Made by a program: the position numbers and the translations under genes. A stretch of DNA of 64,000 bases from Pseudomonas putida (GTDB lineage: Bacteria > Pseudomonadota > Gammaproteobacteria > Pseudomonadales > Pseudomonadaceae): contig NZ_MKZO01000006.1 in assembly GCF_001941965.1 (NCBI RefSeq), positions 62,001 through 126,000 on the forward strand, written 5' to 3'. Below are positions 17,180-25,747 of this stretch, one piece after another. The notes beneath the pieces are model-generated. The model had not been told where the DNA came from, ran no database searches, and worked only from the letters and a program-made list of their open reading frames with translations. The stretch's first letter is position 1, and each line of letters opens with the position of its first letter.

Positions 17180-18184
17180 TCACGCCTGTGCAAGCAGTCG
17201 ATAACTGCGCAACCTGTCCTCCAGCCGATAGGTGACGGTCACGATCCCCACCTCATCACAGCCAAACTCATCCGCGATCCGCTGCATTTCCCGGCGGCAG
17301 GTCTCGGGCGAGCCCACCACCATATCGCCCAGGGTGTCATCGAACTCGGCTCGCTCTTGGGCGCTCATCAGTTCGTAACGACGCTGCACCTCGGCCGGGC
17401 TCTGCAACGGCTCCCGAGGCATCCGCCCGGCCGTCATCTTGCGATAGACAGCAGTCCCGGCGACAAACCGCGCCTCCTCATCCGACGCCGCACAAATCAC
17501 CGCCAGCGCCACCAGACGCGGCGCCGGCGTGGTCATGCCAGCCTGCCGATACACCTCGGCATGATGCTCGAAGATCGCCGGCGTGCAGGCCTTCGGTGCG
17601 ATAAACCGGGCCAGCGCCAGTCCCATGCCGAGCTGCCCGGCCAAGGTCGAACTGCCACCGCCGGAACCGAGCATCCACAGCGAGGGCAGGGTGCTGGCGT
17701 CGACATTGCAGGTCAGCGCTGCATAGCCATGGCCAGCCGGAAAACCACCGCGCAGGAAGGCGCAGAGTTCTGCGGCCTGCTGGGGAAAAGCGTCGTGCTG
17801 CGCAACAGTACCCGGCGCCGCCAGGGCAACGGAACTCAGATGACTGCCACCCGGAGCCCGACCGATGCCCAGGTCGATTCGCCCGGGAAACAACCCGCCA
17901 ATCAAAGCAAAGGTCTCGGCCACCTTGTAGGGGCTGTAGTGGCTCAGCATCACGCCGCCGCTGCCGACCCGCATGTGCCGGGTGGCGCTGGCGATCCGGG
18001 TCAGCAGGATCTCCGGCGCGGTACCGGCGAACTGAATGCTGTTGTGGTGCTCGGCGACCCAGTAGCGGTGATAGCCCCAGCCCTCGCATTCAGTGGCCAG
18101 TTCCACCGAGGTGCCGGCGGCGCTGGCCGCCGTGCAGTGATCGTGGATAGGGGTTTGGTCGATTACGGTGAGTTTCAACGACAC
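17180..18184 (-). CDS. LLM-class flavin-dependent oxidoreductase (MsnO8-like)
   Basis: This 334-residue protein is related to bacterial luciferase. Recognisable segments are TVIDQTPI at the start, YHRYWVAEHHN, MRVGSGGVMLSHYSPYKVAE and FPGRIDLGIGRAPGG, the pattern of single-component LLM oxidoreductases that use FMNH2 and oxygen. The start is GTG at 18184, with GGAAC eight bases upstream; the longer frame runs back into the TRAP permease gene. It lies 50 bases behind that permease on the same strand and probably belongs to its operon, hinting at oxidation of the imported compound. The substrate is unknown. Confidence 0.85.
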   Translation of the reverse strand: MSLKLTVIDQTPIHDHCTAASAAGTSVELATECEGWGYHRYWVAEHHNSIQFAGTAPEILLTRIASATRHMRVGSGGVMLSHYSPYKVAETFALIGGLFPGRIDLGIGRAPGGSHLSSVALAAPGTVAQHDAFPQQAAELCAFLRGGFPAGHGYAALTCNVDASTLPSLWMLGSGGGSSTLAGQLGMGLALARFIAPKACTPAIFEHHAEVYRQAGMTTPAPRLVALAVICAASDEEARFVAGTAVYRKMTAGRMPREPLQSPAEVQRRYELMSAQERAEFDDTLGDMVVGSPETCRREMQRIADEFGCDEVGIVTVTYRLEDRLRSYRLLAQA

Positions 18185-18234
18185 TGGAGAGGTTCCGTTC
18201 AGATCGAAATTTGTGTCGATGTTAACTAATTTTG

Positions 18235-19515
18235 CTAGAAGCTGCGCGGCAACCACAACGCCAGTTGCGGGAAGGCGATCAACAGCCCGATCAGCACCAG
18301 CAACGCCAGGCAGAACGGCAGCGCACCGTAGACCACGTCCATGAAATTGCCGCGCCCGCGAATGCTCTGCACCACGAACAGGTTCATGCCGAACGGCGGG
18401 GTGATCTGGCCCATTTCGCACAGCACGATCAGCACCACGCCGAACCACAGGGGGTCAAAGCCCAGGCTGACGACGATCGGCACGATCAACGGCGCGGTGG
18501 TAATCAGCATCGCCAGGGTGTCCATGAAACAGCCCAGCACGATGTAGAACAGGATGATCGCCAGCAGCGTGAACATCGGTGACAGCTGCAGGTCGGTGAC
18601 GAAGCTGACCAGGGCAGTGGTCAGGCCGATGGAGGCGAGGACGAAGTTGAGGAAGAACGCCGACAGGGTGATGAAGATGATCATGCCGCTGGTGCGCATC
18701 GTGGCTTCGAAGGCCTGGCCCAGGCTCTGCCAGGTGAACGCCCGGCGCCACAGGCCCAGGCCCAGGGCGCTGAGCACACCCAGTGCGGCGGATTCGCTGG
18801 CGGTGGCGAAGCCGCTGTAGATCGAGCCGATCACCAGCACGAAGATCGCCAGTGGCGGTATCAGGTCCGGCAGGCAGGCCAGGCGTTCGGCCCAGCGGGT
18901 GTGCTCCTTGCGTCCGCCCAGTTGCGGGCGCACCAGGCAGGCGATGACGATCAGCGCGACGAACAGCAGGCTGAGAATGATGCTCGGGATGGTCGCAGCC
19001 AGGTACAGCTTGGGCACCGAGACGTTGGCGATCAGGGCGAACAGGATCATGTTGATCGACGGTGGGATCAGGATGCCCAAGGTGCCGCCGGCCGCGATCG
19101 AGCCGAGGAACAGCGGGGCGTTGTAGCCCTTGCGCACCTGCTCGGGGATGGCCAGGGTGGAGATGGTGGCGGCGGTGGCGACACTGGAGCCGCTGGTGGT
19201 GGCGAACAGGGCGCTGGCGCCGATGTTCGAGTTCATCAGGCCACCGGGCAACCAGGACAGCCATTTCTCCACCGCCTGGTACATGCGCCCGGCCACGCCC
19301 GAGCACACCAGCAGTTCGCCCATGAGGATGTACAGCGGAATCGCCACCAGGAGAAATTCGGTGCTGGTGTTCCAGGCGATCTCGCCCATCGCATTGCTCA
19401 GCGGCAGGGTGGAAAACAACTGCGACAGCGACATGCCCAGCAGACCGACGCTGACCGCCGCCGCCACGCTCAGCCCGAGCAGGGCCAGCAACAGGAAGAG
19501 GGTGATGCTCATCAT
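18235..19515 (-). CDS. TRAP transporter large permease (DctM), system 1
   Basis: This inner-membrane protein of 426 residues has about twelve hydrophobic segments and conserved TRAP large-subunit stretches: ASALFATTSGSSVATAATI, GTLGILIPPSINMI and ITPPFGMNLFV. It uses the sodium or proton gradient to move organic acids delivered by its binding protein. The start at 19515 overlaps the stop of the small permease (ATGATG over TGA). It is the third gene of dctP-dctQ-dctM and is followed by the LLM oxidoreductase. The ligand is unknown. Confidence 0.93.
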   Translation of the reverse strand: MMSITLFLLLALLGLSVAAAVSVGLLGMSLSQLFSTLPLSNAMGEIAWNTSTEFLLVAIPLYILMGELLVCSGVAGRMYQAVEKWLSWLPGGLMNSNIGASALFATTSGSSVATAATISTLAIPEQVRKGYNAPLFLGSIAAGGTLGILIPPSINMILFALIANVSVPKLYLAATIPSIILSLLFVALIVIACLVRPQLGGRKEHTRWAERLACLPDLIPPLAIFVLVIGSIYSGFATASESAALGVLSALGLGLWRRAFTWQSLGQAFEATMRTSGMIIFITLSAFFLNFVLASIGLTTALVSFVTDLQLSPMFTLLAIILFYIVLGCFMDTLAMLITTAPLIVPIVVSLGFDPLWFGVVLIVLCEMGQITPPFGMNLFVVQSIRGRGNFMDVVYGALPFCLALLVLIGLLIAFPQLALWLPRSF

Positions 19516-20114
19516 GGCGTTTGCTCCTTCAGGGGCTTGCCGGCATTGCCGAGTTCTTCGTCGATCTCTTGTTCGACGCTGTTGATGCCGATCAGCGCGC
19601 TGACCTCGGCCCAGCGCCCGCGCAGCAGGTGGCCGAGGCTGGTGAGCATCAGGCTGAGCAGGGTCAGGGCGAAGAACAGGTAGCCGGCGAACCACAGCGA
19701 TTGCGGTATCCATTGCGGCACCTGCAACGGGGTGTTGGACACCGAGTGGTAGTCGATGGAGTCCCACAGCACCGCCCAGGCGTGGTACGTCAGCGCGCAA
19801 ACCAGGACCGCCATGCAGGCCAGGGCGAACAGGTCGAGGACTACCCGGGGCTTGAGGCCGAGGCGGGCGTAGAGGATGTCGACGCGGATATGCGCGCGCT
19901 TGAGCAGGGTCACCGGGAAGGCCCAGGCGCTGGTGATCGCCAGGACGTAGCCGGCGATCTCGTCGGCCCCGCCCATGGACACGCCGAGGGTCTTGCGCAG
20001 GATCAGGTCGATGCCGATCAGCAGGGCGCAGCCAAGCAGGGCGAAGCCGCCGACCCAGGTGCTGGCCTTGGCCACGGCGTTGATTGCGGTCATGCCGGAA
20101 CGGGGGTTATTCAT
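19512..20114 (-). CDS. TRAP transporter small permease (DctQ), system 1
   Basis: This 200-residue protein has four membrane segments and the DctQ pattern: RKTLGVSMGGADEIAGYVLAI, then LLKRAHIRVDILYARL with the conserved H-x-R-V-D. A charged cytoplasmic tail extends the C-terminus. It bridges the binding protein and the large permease. Its start overlaps the end of the dctP-like gene by eight bases and its stop overlaps the dctM-like start, so all three are coupled. Confidence 0.9.
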   Translation of the reverse strand: MNNPRSGMTAINAVAKASTWVGGFALLGCALLIGIDLILRKTLGVSMGGADEIAGYVLAITSAWAFPVTLLKRAHIRVDILYARLGLKPRVVLDLFALACMAVLVCALTYHAWAVLWDSIDYHSVSNTPLQVPQWIPQSLWFAGYLFFALTLLSLMLTSLGHLLRGRWAEVSALIGINSVEQEIDEELGNAGKPLKEQTP

Positions 20115-21165
20115 GACGGTAGGCTCCGGAGGACAGGTGCATGCCGAGGGTTTCTCCGACCGTGGCGTTCCAGCGCTCGACGCAGGCGGCGCCGCAGCGC
20201 TTGCCCCAATCGTTGGCGATCTTCAGCGCGGCCTGGCGCACGGTTTCCCGCTCCTGTGGATCCGGAGCCGAGGCGGTCATATGGGCGGGCTGGTGGATCT
20301 GGCAGTCGGGGCGACCGAGGTTGCAGGCCAGGGCGTAGCGGTTCTCCCTGGCGGTCTCGCGCCACAGCGCATCTTCCAGCACCTGGGCCTGGGTTTGCAG
20401 GAGCTCGCGTACTTCGGGTGGCAACTGCTGAAAGCGCTTGAGGCCGATGCCGTAGAAGCCGATCGACCAGTCCACCGGCAGGTCGTACAGGTGCTCGGCC
20501 ACGTCGTACCACTTGGCGGCGTTGCCCGAGCCGATGCCGGTGATGGCGCAGTCGATGACGCCGGTCTGCAGGGCGGTCACCACTTCGGCGAAGGACAGGG
20601 TCACCGGGACGGCGCCGATGGCCTTGACCAGCTCGGCCATGTTGCGTCCGCGGGTCCTGATTTTCCGGCCCTTCAGATCGGCCAGGGTCTGCACCGGAGC
20701 ACGGCAGAAGAACACCTGGGCGGTGTAGGGCACGGTGGCCAGCAGTTTGATGCCGTGGCGCTCGGCCATGCGTTGTTCCAGCACGGGCTTGTAGGCGTTG
20801 GCGATGCTGCGGGCGCTGTCGATGTCGGCAGCCATGCCCGGCAGGTCGACGCCTTCGAAGGTGGCGTCGTCACCGGCGACGAAGGCGAACACGCCCATGC
20901 CGATGTCCACCGCGCCGAAGCGCATCAGGCGGATGATCTCGGGGCCTTTCAGGCCGCTTTCGGAGAGGCCTAGCAGTTGCGCGGTGACCTTGCCGCCCGA
21001 GGCTTCCGGCAGGGTCTGGGTCCAGAAGGGGCGTTCGACTGCGCGGAACGTGTAGTTGTGGCTGCCGCCGCCGACTACGTTGAAGCGCATCTCGGGGTAG
21101 TCCTGGGCCTGTGCTGCGGTGCTTGCCAGCAGGGCCAGGGGGATAAGTAGCGAGCTGAGTTTCAC
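20107..21165 (-). CDS. TRAP transporter solute-binding protein (DctP), system 1
   Basis: This periplasmic receptor of 352 residues has a signal peptide MKLSSLLIPLALLASTAAQA. The DctP fold shows as ADLKGRKIRTRGRNM, with the Arg that normally salt-bridges a ligand carboxylate, then FAEVVTALQTGVIDCAITG. It carries extra Cys residues near the C-terminus (CNLGRPDC, CGAAC), which could form disulfides in the periplasm. It is first in its operon, so the promoter should lie at 21166-21220. An organic acid is the likely ligand; which one cannot be told. Confidence 0.9.
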   Translation of the reverse strand: MKLSSLLIPLALLASTAAQAQDYPEMRFNVVGGGSHNYTFRAVERPFWTQTLPEASGGKVTAQLLGLSESGLKGPEIIRLMRFGAVDIGMGVFAFVAGDDATFEGVDLPGMAADIDSARSIANAYKPVLEQRMAERHGIKLLATVPYTAQVFFCRAPVQTLADLKGRKIRTRGRNMAELVKAIGAVPVTLSFAEVVTALQTGVIDCAITGIGSGNAAKWYDVAEHLYDLPVDWSIGFYGIGLKRFQQLPPEVRELLQTQAQVLEDALWRETARENRYALACNLGRPDCQIHQPAHMTASAPDPQERETVRQAALKIANDWGKRCGAACVERWNATVGETLGMHLSSGAYRHE

Positions 21166-21220
21166 GGGAGTCCTCTTGTTCTTTTATTAGGAGCAGTGAT
21201 CAGCAGTACGGCGCGTACCT

Positions 21221-21347
21221 TGTAGGAGCGAGGCTTGCCCGCGAAGGACCGCGCTAGCGGTCCCAAAATGGTGTGGTCAATGAGATCCTGGGACCGCTGC
21301 GCGGTCCTTCGCGGCGGTTCGGCGGCCCGACAAGCCTCGCTCCTACA
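21221..21347. repeat. REP-type palindrome, TGTAGGAGCGAGGCTTGCCCGC family
   Basis: The outer arms (from 21221 and ending at 21347) are inverted copies of a TAGGAGCGAGGCTTG-type REP, a third family distinct from the GTGGGAGC types. Inside is a second inverted repeat, GGACCGCGCTAGCGGTCCC against GGGACCGCTGCGCGGTCC. It fills most of the gap between two minus-strand operons. Confidence 0.8.
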
Positions 21348-21351
21348 ACAT

Positions 21352-22029
21352 TCAGCGCGGAATCACTGGTCGGGTCGCCGCCTCGATGGTCGCCCGCGAC
21401 CCAACGATATCCGGAAATTTCTCGCCCTTCGCCAGCCGCGCCAGGGTCTGTTTTTCATTGCGCTGGAAGTCGATGGCACGTTGCGCCAGCCCGAGCATCT
21501 GCTCTGGCGGCAGGAACACGATGCCGTTTTCATCCGCCACCACCGCATCCCCCGCACGCACGACAACCCCGCCGCAGTGGATGGGCGTGCAGAACTCGCC
21601 GTCCAGACCAATGACCCGCGTGGTAATCGCACTCGCGCCCCGCGACCAGACCGGCACGCCATGCTCGCGCAATTCGCCCAGGTCGGTGACATAACCATCG
21701 ACGATGATCCCGGCCACGCCGGCCTGCTTGGCCGCATAGGCCATGGCGCCCCCTAGAGCAGCGGTGATGCGCTCGCCACAGCGGTCCACCACCAGGAAGT
21801 CGCCCGGCCGCACGCAGCCCATGGCGTAGTGGAGGATGCCACCGTCATTGCCGGGCATGCGCACGGTCACCGCCGTGCCGACCGCACGCACGTTCTGCAG
21901 GTGCGCCTTGATCTCGGGGTGGGGAATGCCGTGGGTGATGAAGTGTCCGATGGTGGCCGGTTCGGCCTCGATCAGCACTTCGAGGATGTTCGGATCGACC
22001 GGGGCAGGCAGCGCTTCGATTAGATACAT
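21352..22029 (-). CDS. RraA/HMG-aldolase-like family protein
   Basis: The protein has 225 residues. The family core is clear: GNDGGILHYAMGCVRPGDFL, GERITAALGGAMAYAAKQAG, GIIVDGYVTD, VWSRGASAIT and GGVVVRAGDAVVADENGIV. Members are class II 4-hydroxy-4-methyl-2-oxoglutarate/oxaloacetate aldolases or RNase E regulators. The aldolase signature usually reads D-G-x-x-R-D; here Thr115 stands where that Arg is expected, and Asp116 is kept. Catalysis may therefore differ. It is divergent from the LysR gene at 22142, its probable regulator, and sits among TRAP and aldolase genes, so a catabolic role is more likely than RNA control. Confidence 0.85.
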   Translation of the reverse strand: MYLIEALPAPVDPNILEVLIEAEPATIGHFITHGIPHPEIKAHLQNVRAVGTAVTVRMPGNDGGILHYAMGCVRPGDFLVVDRCGERITAALGGAMAYAAKQAGVAGIIVDGYVTDLGELREHGVPVWSRGASAITTRVIGLDGEFCTPIHCGGVVVRAGDAVVADENGIVFLPPEQMLGLAQRAIDFQRNEKQTLARLAKGEKFPDIVGSRATIEAATRPVIPR

Positions 22030-22141
22030 AGTGGGTTCTTGTTATCTCGGATGCTTTTTCGAAGGGTTTCGGTCATCCTAACAACCACCTTGAACGGTCG
22101 ATAATAAAAATCCGTAAGCACTGGCGGGAGCAGTTTTTATC

Positions 22142-23041
22142 ATGCGTATTACGCTAATGCAGATCGAGGCATTCTATTGGACCGCGCGTCTGGGCGGCGT
22201 TCACGCAGCCTCCCGGCATCTTCATCTGACCCAGCCGGCCATCTCGGCGCGGATCAAGGAGATGGAGTCGCTGCTCAGCGTGAAGTTGTTCGATCGCAAT
22301 AAACAACGCATGAGCCTGACCGCCGACGGACATACCGCTTTACGTCATGCGGAGCTGGTGTTGAACAACAGCACGCAACTTGAACAGTTCGCTGCGCAGC
22401 AGAAGAAACACCGGCGTTTGCGCCTGGGCGCCGACGAGTGTTCGGCCATGGTCGGGCTGACGGCGGTCATCACGGAAATCAAGGCGCACTTCCCGGAAAT
22501 CACCCTGGAAATCACCATTGACGTGGGCGCTGCGTTAAACCGCAAGCTCAACGATCATGAACTTGATATCGCCCTGCTGACCAACCCGGCGACCCGTGAA
22601 GACGTCACCGATGTCTTTCTCGGTTGGATGACGTTCCAATGGGTCGCCGCTCGGCATCTCGATATCGAGGAAGGGCCTTTTCTCGCCCGACATGCGCAGG
22701 AATATTCAATCGTGACCCACAGCGCGCCATCGACGCTGTATTCGGTAGTTGATCGCTGGTTGAAGGAAAGTGGCTCGGTGAGCCACGCCTTCCATTCGAG
22801 CAACTCGTTGGCCTTTATCGCCAAGATGGTTTCGGCCGGGCATGCCATCGGTATTCTGCCGGTACCCTTGATTCGCGACATGCTGGCCGTGGATATGTTG
22901 AAAACATTGCCCTGCGATCCGGCGATTCCACCCGCGAAGTTCTGCTTGTCCTATCTGACCGAGCGCCCTGATATGCAACTGGGCGAACTGGTTTCGATTA
23001 TTCGCGCAACGCTGGTCAAGCAGAACTTCCTGGTGGATTAA
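22142..23041 (+). CDS. LysR-family transcriptional regulator
   Basis: The protein has 299 residues. The N-terminal winged helix (MQIEAFYWTARLGGVHAASRHLHLTQPAISARIKEME region, residues 6-42) is canonical, followed by a periplasmic-binding-like effector domain starting near 95. It is transcribed away from the RraA-like gene, with 112 bases between starts, the usual place for LysR operators. It meets the minus-strand aldolase gene tail to tail with only six bases between stops. It probably controls the surrounding aldolase/TRAP genes in response to a pathway acid; the effector is unknown. Confidence 0.9.
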   Translation: MRITLMQIEAFYWTARLGGVHAASRHLHLTQPAISARIKEMESLLSVKLFDRNKQRMSLTADGHTALRHAELVLNNSTQLEQFAAQQKKHRRLRLGADECSAMVGLTAVITEIKAHFPEITLEITIDVGAALNRKLNDHELDIALLTNPATREDVTDVFLGWMTFQWVAARHLDIEEGPFLARHAQEYSIVTHSAPSTLYSVVDRWLKESGSVSHAFHSSNSLAFIAKMVSAGHAIGILPVPLIRDMLAVDMLKTLPCDPAIPPAKFCLSYLTERPDMQLGELVSIIRATLVKQNFLVD

Positions 23042-23047
23042 CGTACT

Positions 23048-23848
23048 TCAGGCAAGAGCACGTTTCACCGCCGCAATATGCTGCCCCGCCTGGTTAAGCC
23101 AGGACAGATCACTGCCCATCAGCAGCATATCGCTGCCCAGTTCCATCAGCCGCCGGGCGTTTTCCCGGTCGGCCGGGGCGCAGGGCACCATCACCTGGAT
23201 GCCACGGGCATGGCATTTCTCGATCAGCAGTCTCAGGCGCTGCAGCACCTCCGGGTTGCCGAGGCGATAGTCCACCGGCAACTGGCGCGACAGCGAGTAG
23301 TCCGCCGGCCCGAAGTGCACCGCATCGATGCCTTCCACATCGAGTATCTCGTCGATGTTGTCGAAGAACTCGAAGCTTTCCGCCATCGGCACGATCACGC
23401 TGCGGGCGTTCTCCGCCTCGGTGTAGCGCGCCCAGTCGAAGCCGGGCCCGGCGAAGCCTGCCGAGCGCACGGAGCTGTCGCCACCACGGCGCCCGAGCGG
23501 CGGGAACTTGCTGAACTGGATGATCTGGCGCATCTGCGCGGCCGTGTGCACCTGCGGCACGATCACCCCCGCAGCGCCCATTTCCAGGGCCTTGCGGATA
23601 TCCCATTCGAGTGTGCCGCGGACCCGCACCAGGCTGGGAATGGCCGCGTGACTGGCCGCCAGCAGAAGCTTTTCCATGTCGCGGTCGATGCCGAGCGCGG
23701 TGTGCTCGGCATCGATGAAGACGAAGTCCAGCCCCCAGTTGCCGGCCACTTCGATGGCCATGCAGGCGGTGCTGTAGATGTTCATGCCGAAGGTAGTGCC
23801 GCGCGCCATGCGCGCCTTCAGCAAGGTATGTGTGGTGCTCTGGTTCAT
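23048..23848 (-). CDS. HpcH/HpaI-family class II aldolase
   Basis: This 266-residue TIM-barrel enzyme has family marks at FVFIDAEHTALG (catalytic His region), VRVRGTLEWDIRKALEMGAAGVIVPQV, VPMAESFEFFDNIDEI (metal-binding Glu region) and GPADYSLS. Such enzymes split 4-hydroxy-2-oxoacids to pyruvate plus an aldehyde with a divalent metal. It is the last gene of the operon dctQ-dctM-dctP-hydrolase-aldolase, starting 17 bases after the hydrolase gene ends. A late step in breakdown of the imported compound is the natural inference. Confidence 0.87.
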   Translation of the reverse strand: MNQSTTHTLLKARMARGTTFGMNIYSTACMAIEVAGNWGLDFVFIDAEHTALGIDRDMEKLLLAASHAAIPSLVRVRGTLEWDIRKALEMGAAGVIVPQVHTAAQMRQIIQFSKFPPLGRRGGDSSVRSAGFAGPGFDWARYTEAENARSVIVPMAESFEFFDNIDEILDVEGIDAVHFGPADYSLSRQLPVDYRLGNPEVLQRLRLLIEKCHARGIQVMVPCAPADRENARRLMELGSDMLLMGSDLSWLNQAGQHIAAVKRALA

Positions 23849-23865
23849 GGTCGAGTTCGTCCGGG

Positions 23866-24669
23866 TCAGAGGCGGTAGGTTTCAGGCAGCCGGTCACGGA
23901 ACGGATGCACTTCGAACACGCCCGGGTCGCGGATCAGCGACTTGTTGCGGGCCTTGGCCAGGTCGATCTCGACGCTGTACACGCCGTCTTCCAGGCCGGC
24001 ACGCACCAGCGTCTTGCCGGACGGCTCGATGATGTGGCTGGTGCCGATGAACTGCATGCCCTCGTCCATGTCGTTGCGGTTGGGGGCGACGAAATAGACC
24101 ATGTTTTCCGCCGCGCGCACGGTGCTGAAAATGTCCGGCAGCATGCGCGCCTGCTCGGGCCAGGCCGCCGGCAGCACGACGATATCGGCGCCTTCCAGGG
24201 CCAGGGTACGCACTACCTCGGGGAAGCGGATTTCATAACAGATGGCCAGGCCGACACGGCCGATCTCGGTGTCGAACACCGGTGGCGTCCATTCGCTTGG
24301 GCGGTCGGTGAAACGGTCGCCGATCATGAACGGCAGGTGGCGTTTGCGGTGCAGGCCGATGATGCCCTCGGCGCCGATCAGCGCCGCGGTGTTGAACACC
24401 TGGGCGTCGTGACGCTCGTAGAAACCGACCACGATCAGGATGCCGGTCTGTGCCGACACTTCGAGCAATGGCGCCAGGGCGTCGAGGGTGATGGCGCCGC
24501 GTTCGAGGTCCTCACGGCTGTCGAAGGCGCCGCCGGTGATCAGGCACTCGGCGAAGGCGATCAGGCGCGAGCCTTCGGCGGCGGTCTGGCGCGCCAGGGC
24601 AGCGACTTTATCAATGGTCTGTTCCGGGTTGCCGGCTACGGGATGAATCTGTGCGACGGAGATTTTCAT
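23866..24669 (-). CDS. Carbon-nitrogen hydrolase (nitrilase superfamily)
   Basis: The protein has 267 residues. The Glu-Lys-Cys triad is visible: Glu in FAECLITGG, Lys in LHRKRHLP and Cys in AICYEIRFPE. It hydrolyses a nitrile, amide or carbamoyl group, releasing ammonia. The start at 24669 begins the family with MKISVAQIHPVAGNPEQT; the longer frame runs into the upstream TRAP gene. The gene follows dctP of system 2 by 52 bases and precedes the aldolase, so the imported compound or an intermediate probably carries an amide-type nitrogen. Confidence 0.87.
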   Translation of the reverse strand: MKISVAQIHPVAGNPEQTIDKVAALARQTAAEGSRLIAFAECLITGGAFDSREDLERGAITLDALAPLLEVSAQTGILIVVGFYERHDAQVFNTAALIGAEGIIGLHRKRHLPFMIGDRFTDRPSEWTPPVFDTEIGRVGLAICYEIRFPEVVRTLALEGADIVVLPAAWPEQARMLPDIFSTVRAAENMVYFVAPNRNDMDEGMQFIGTSHIIEPSGKTLVRAGLEDGVYSVEIDLAKARNKSLIRDPGVFEVHPFRDRLPETYRL

Positions 24670-24721
24670 GGTGTTCCTTGATGACAAGAGAGGAGCGCCG
24701 CACCCGGCGGCGCGCTTGGCT

Positions 24722-25717
24722 TCACTGCGCCTGGTAGGCCATGGCCTGGTAGACCTTGCTGACCAGTTCGGGGTTGATTTGCGCGGCGTATTTGTCCACC
24801 ACCGGGCGGATGGTGGCCTGGATGCGTGCGACTTCTTCGGGCGCCACGTCGTTGACCTGCATGCCGCTGGCCTGCAGCTCGGCGATGGCCTTGGTGTCCG
24901 CCTCGCGGGAGATCCGCCGTTGCTCCAGGCGCACGTCCTGGGCCGCTTCGCTGAGCAGTTGCTGCTCATCGGCATTCAGGCTGTCCCAGAAGGTCTTGCT
25001 GATCAGCACGATCTGCGGGTTGTAGTTGTGCCGGGTCAGGCTCAGGTACTTCTGCACTTCGTTGAAGCGCGAGGCGAGGATCAGCGCCGCCGGGTTTTCC
25101 TGGCCGTCCACGGTGCCGGTCTCCAGGGCGGTGTTGACCTCGGTGAAGGGCAGGGGCGTCGGGTTCGCGCCCAGGGCGCGCCACACATCGAGGAACAGCG
25201 GCGACTGCTGGGCACGAACCTTCAGGCCGGCGATATCTTCAAGCTTGCTCACCGGGCGTACGTTGTTGGTCAGGTTGCGCACGCCAAGCTCCCAGAAGGC
25301 CAGGCCCACGAGGTTTTTCGCCGGCAACTGGTCGGTGAGCATCTTGCCCACCTCGCCATCGAGCATGGCGTCCACTTTGGCGGTATCGGTGTAGAGGAAC
25401 GGGAAGTCGAGGATGCCGAAGTCGGTGACGTGGTTGATCATCAATCCGGCGTTCCAGGTCATCATTTCCACCACGCCGCCCTGCAGCGACGACAGCACCT
25501 GGACGTCGCCACCCAGCACACCGTTGGGGAAGGTGCGGACCTTGATCTTGCCGCCGCTGCGCTGTTCGACCTGCTTGGCGAACAGCTCCATGCCGATGGC
25601 CGGCGGGGTGCCCTTGGGGCTGGTGGCGGCGAACTTGATGGTGCGGGCGTTGTAGTCGGCGGCCATGCTCAGGCTGCTGGACAGCAACAGCGCGGCGATG
25701 AAGGCGAGTTTCTTCAT
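24722..25717 (-). CDS. TRAP transporter solute-binding protein (DctP), system 2
   Basis: This periplasmic receptor of 331 residues has signal peptide MKKLAFIAALLLSSSLSMA. DctP marks are FAATSPKGTPPAIGMELFAKQVEQ, LEDIAGLKVRAQQSPLFLDV with the ligand-carboxylate Arg, and FTEVNTALETGTVDGQENPA. It is unrelated in detail to the system 1 receptor, so the two transporters probably take different acids. It follows the large permease by 30 bases and precedes the nitrilase-type hydrolase. Confidence 0.92.
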   Translation of the reverse strand: MKKLAFIAALLLSSSLSMAADYNARTIKFAATSPKGTPPAIGMELFAKQVEQRSGGKIKVRTFPNGVLGGDVQVLSSLQGGVVEMMTWNAGLMINHVTDFGILDFPFLYTDTAKVDAMLDGEVGKMLTDQLPAKNLVGLAFWELGVRNLTNNVRPVSKLEDIAGLKVRAQQSPLFLDVWRALGANPTPLPFTEVNTALETGTVDGQENPAALILASRFNEVQKYLSLTRHNYNPQIVLISKTFWDSLNADEQQLLSEAAQDVRLEQRRISREADTKAIAELQASGMQVNDVAPEEVARIQATIRPVVDKYAAQINPELVSKVYQAMAYQAQ

Positions 25718-25747
25718 GGTGTGGGTACCTTTTGTTTTTATTGAGTG

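Noticed and set aside
21221..21347. Large palindrome read as an attenuator or riboswitch for the downstream minus-strand gene
   Set aside because: The outer arms match a REP family and the element sits between operon ends, so a repeat explains it better.
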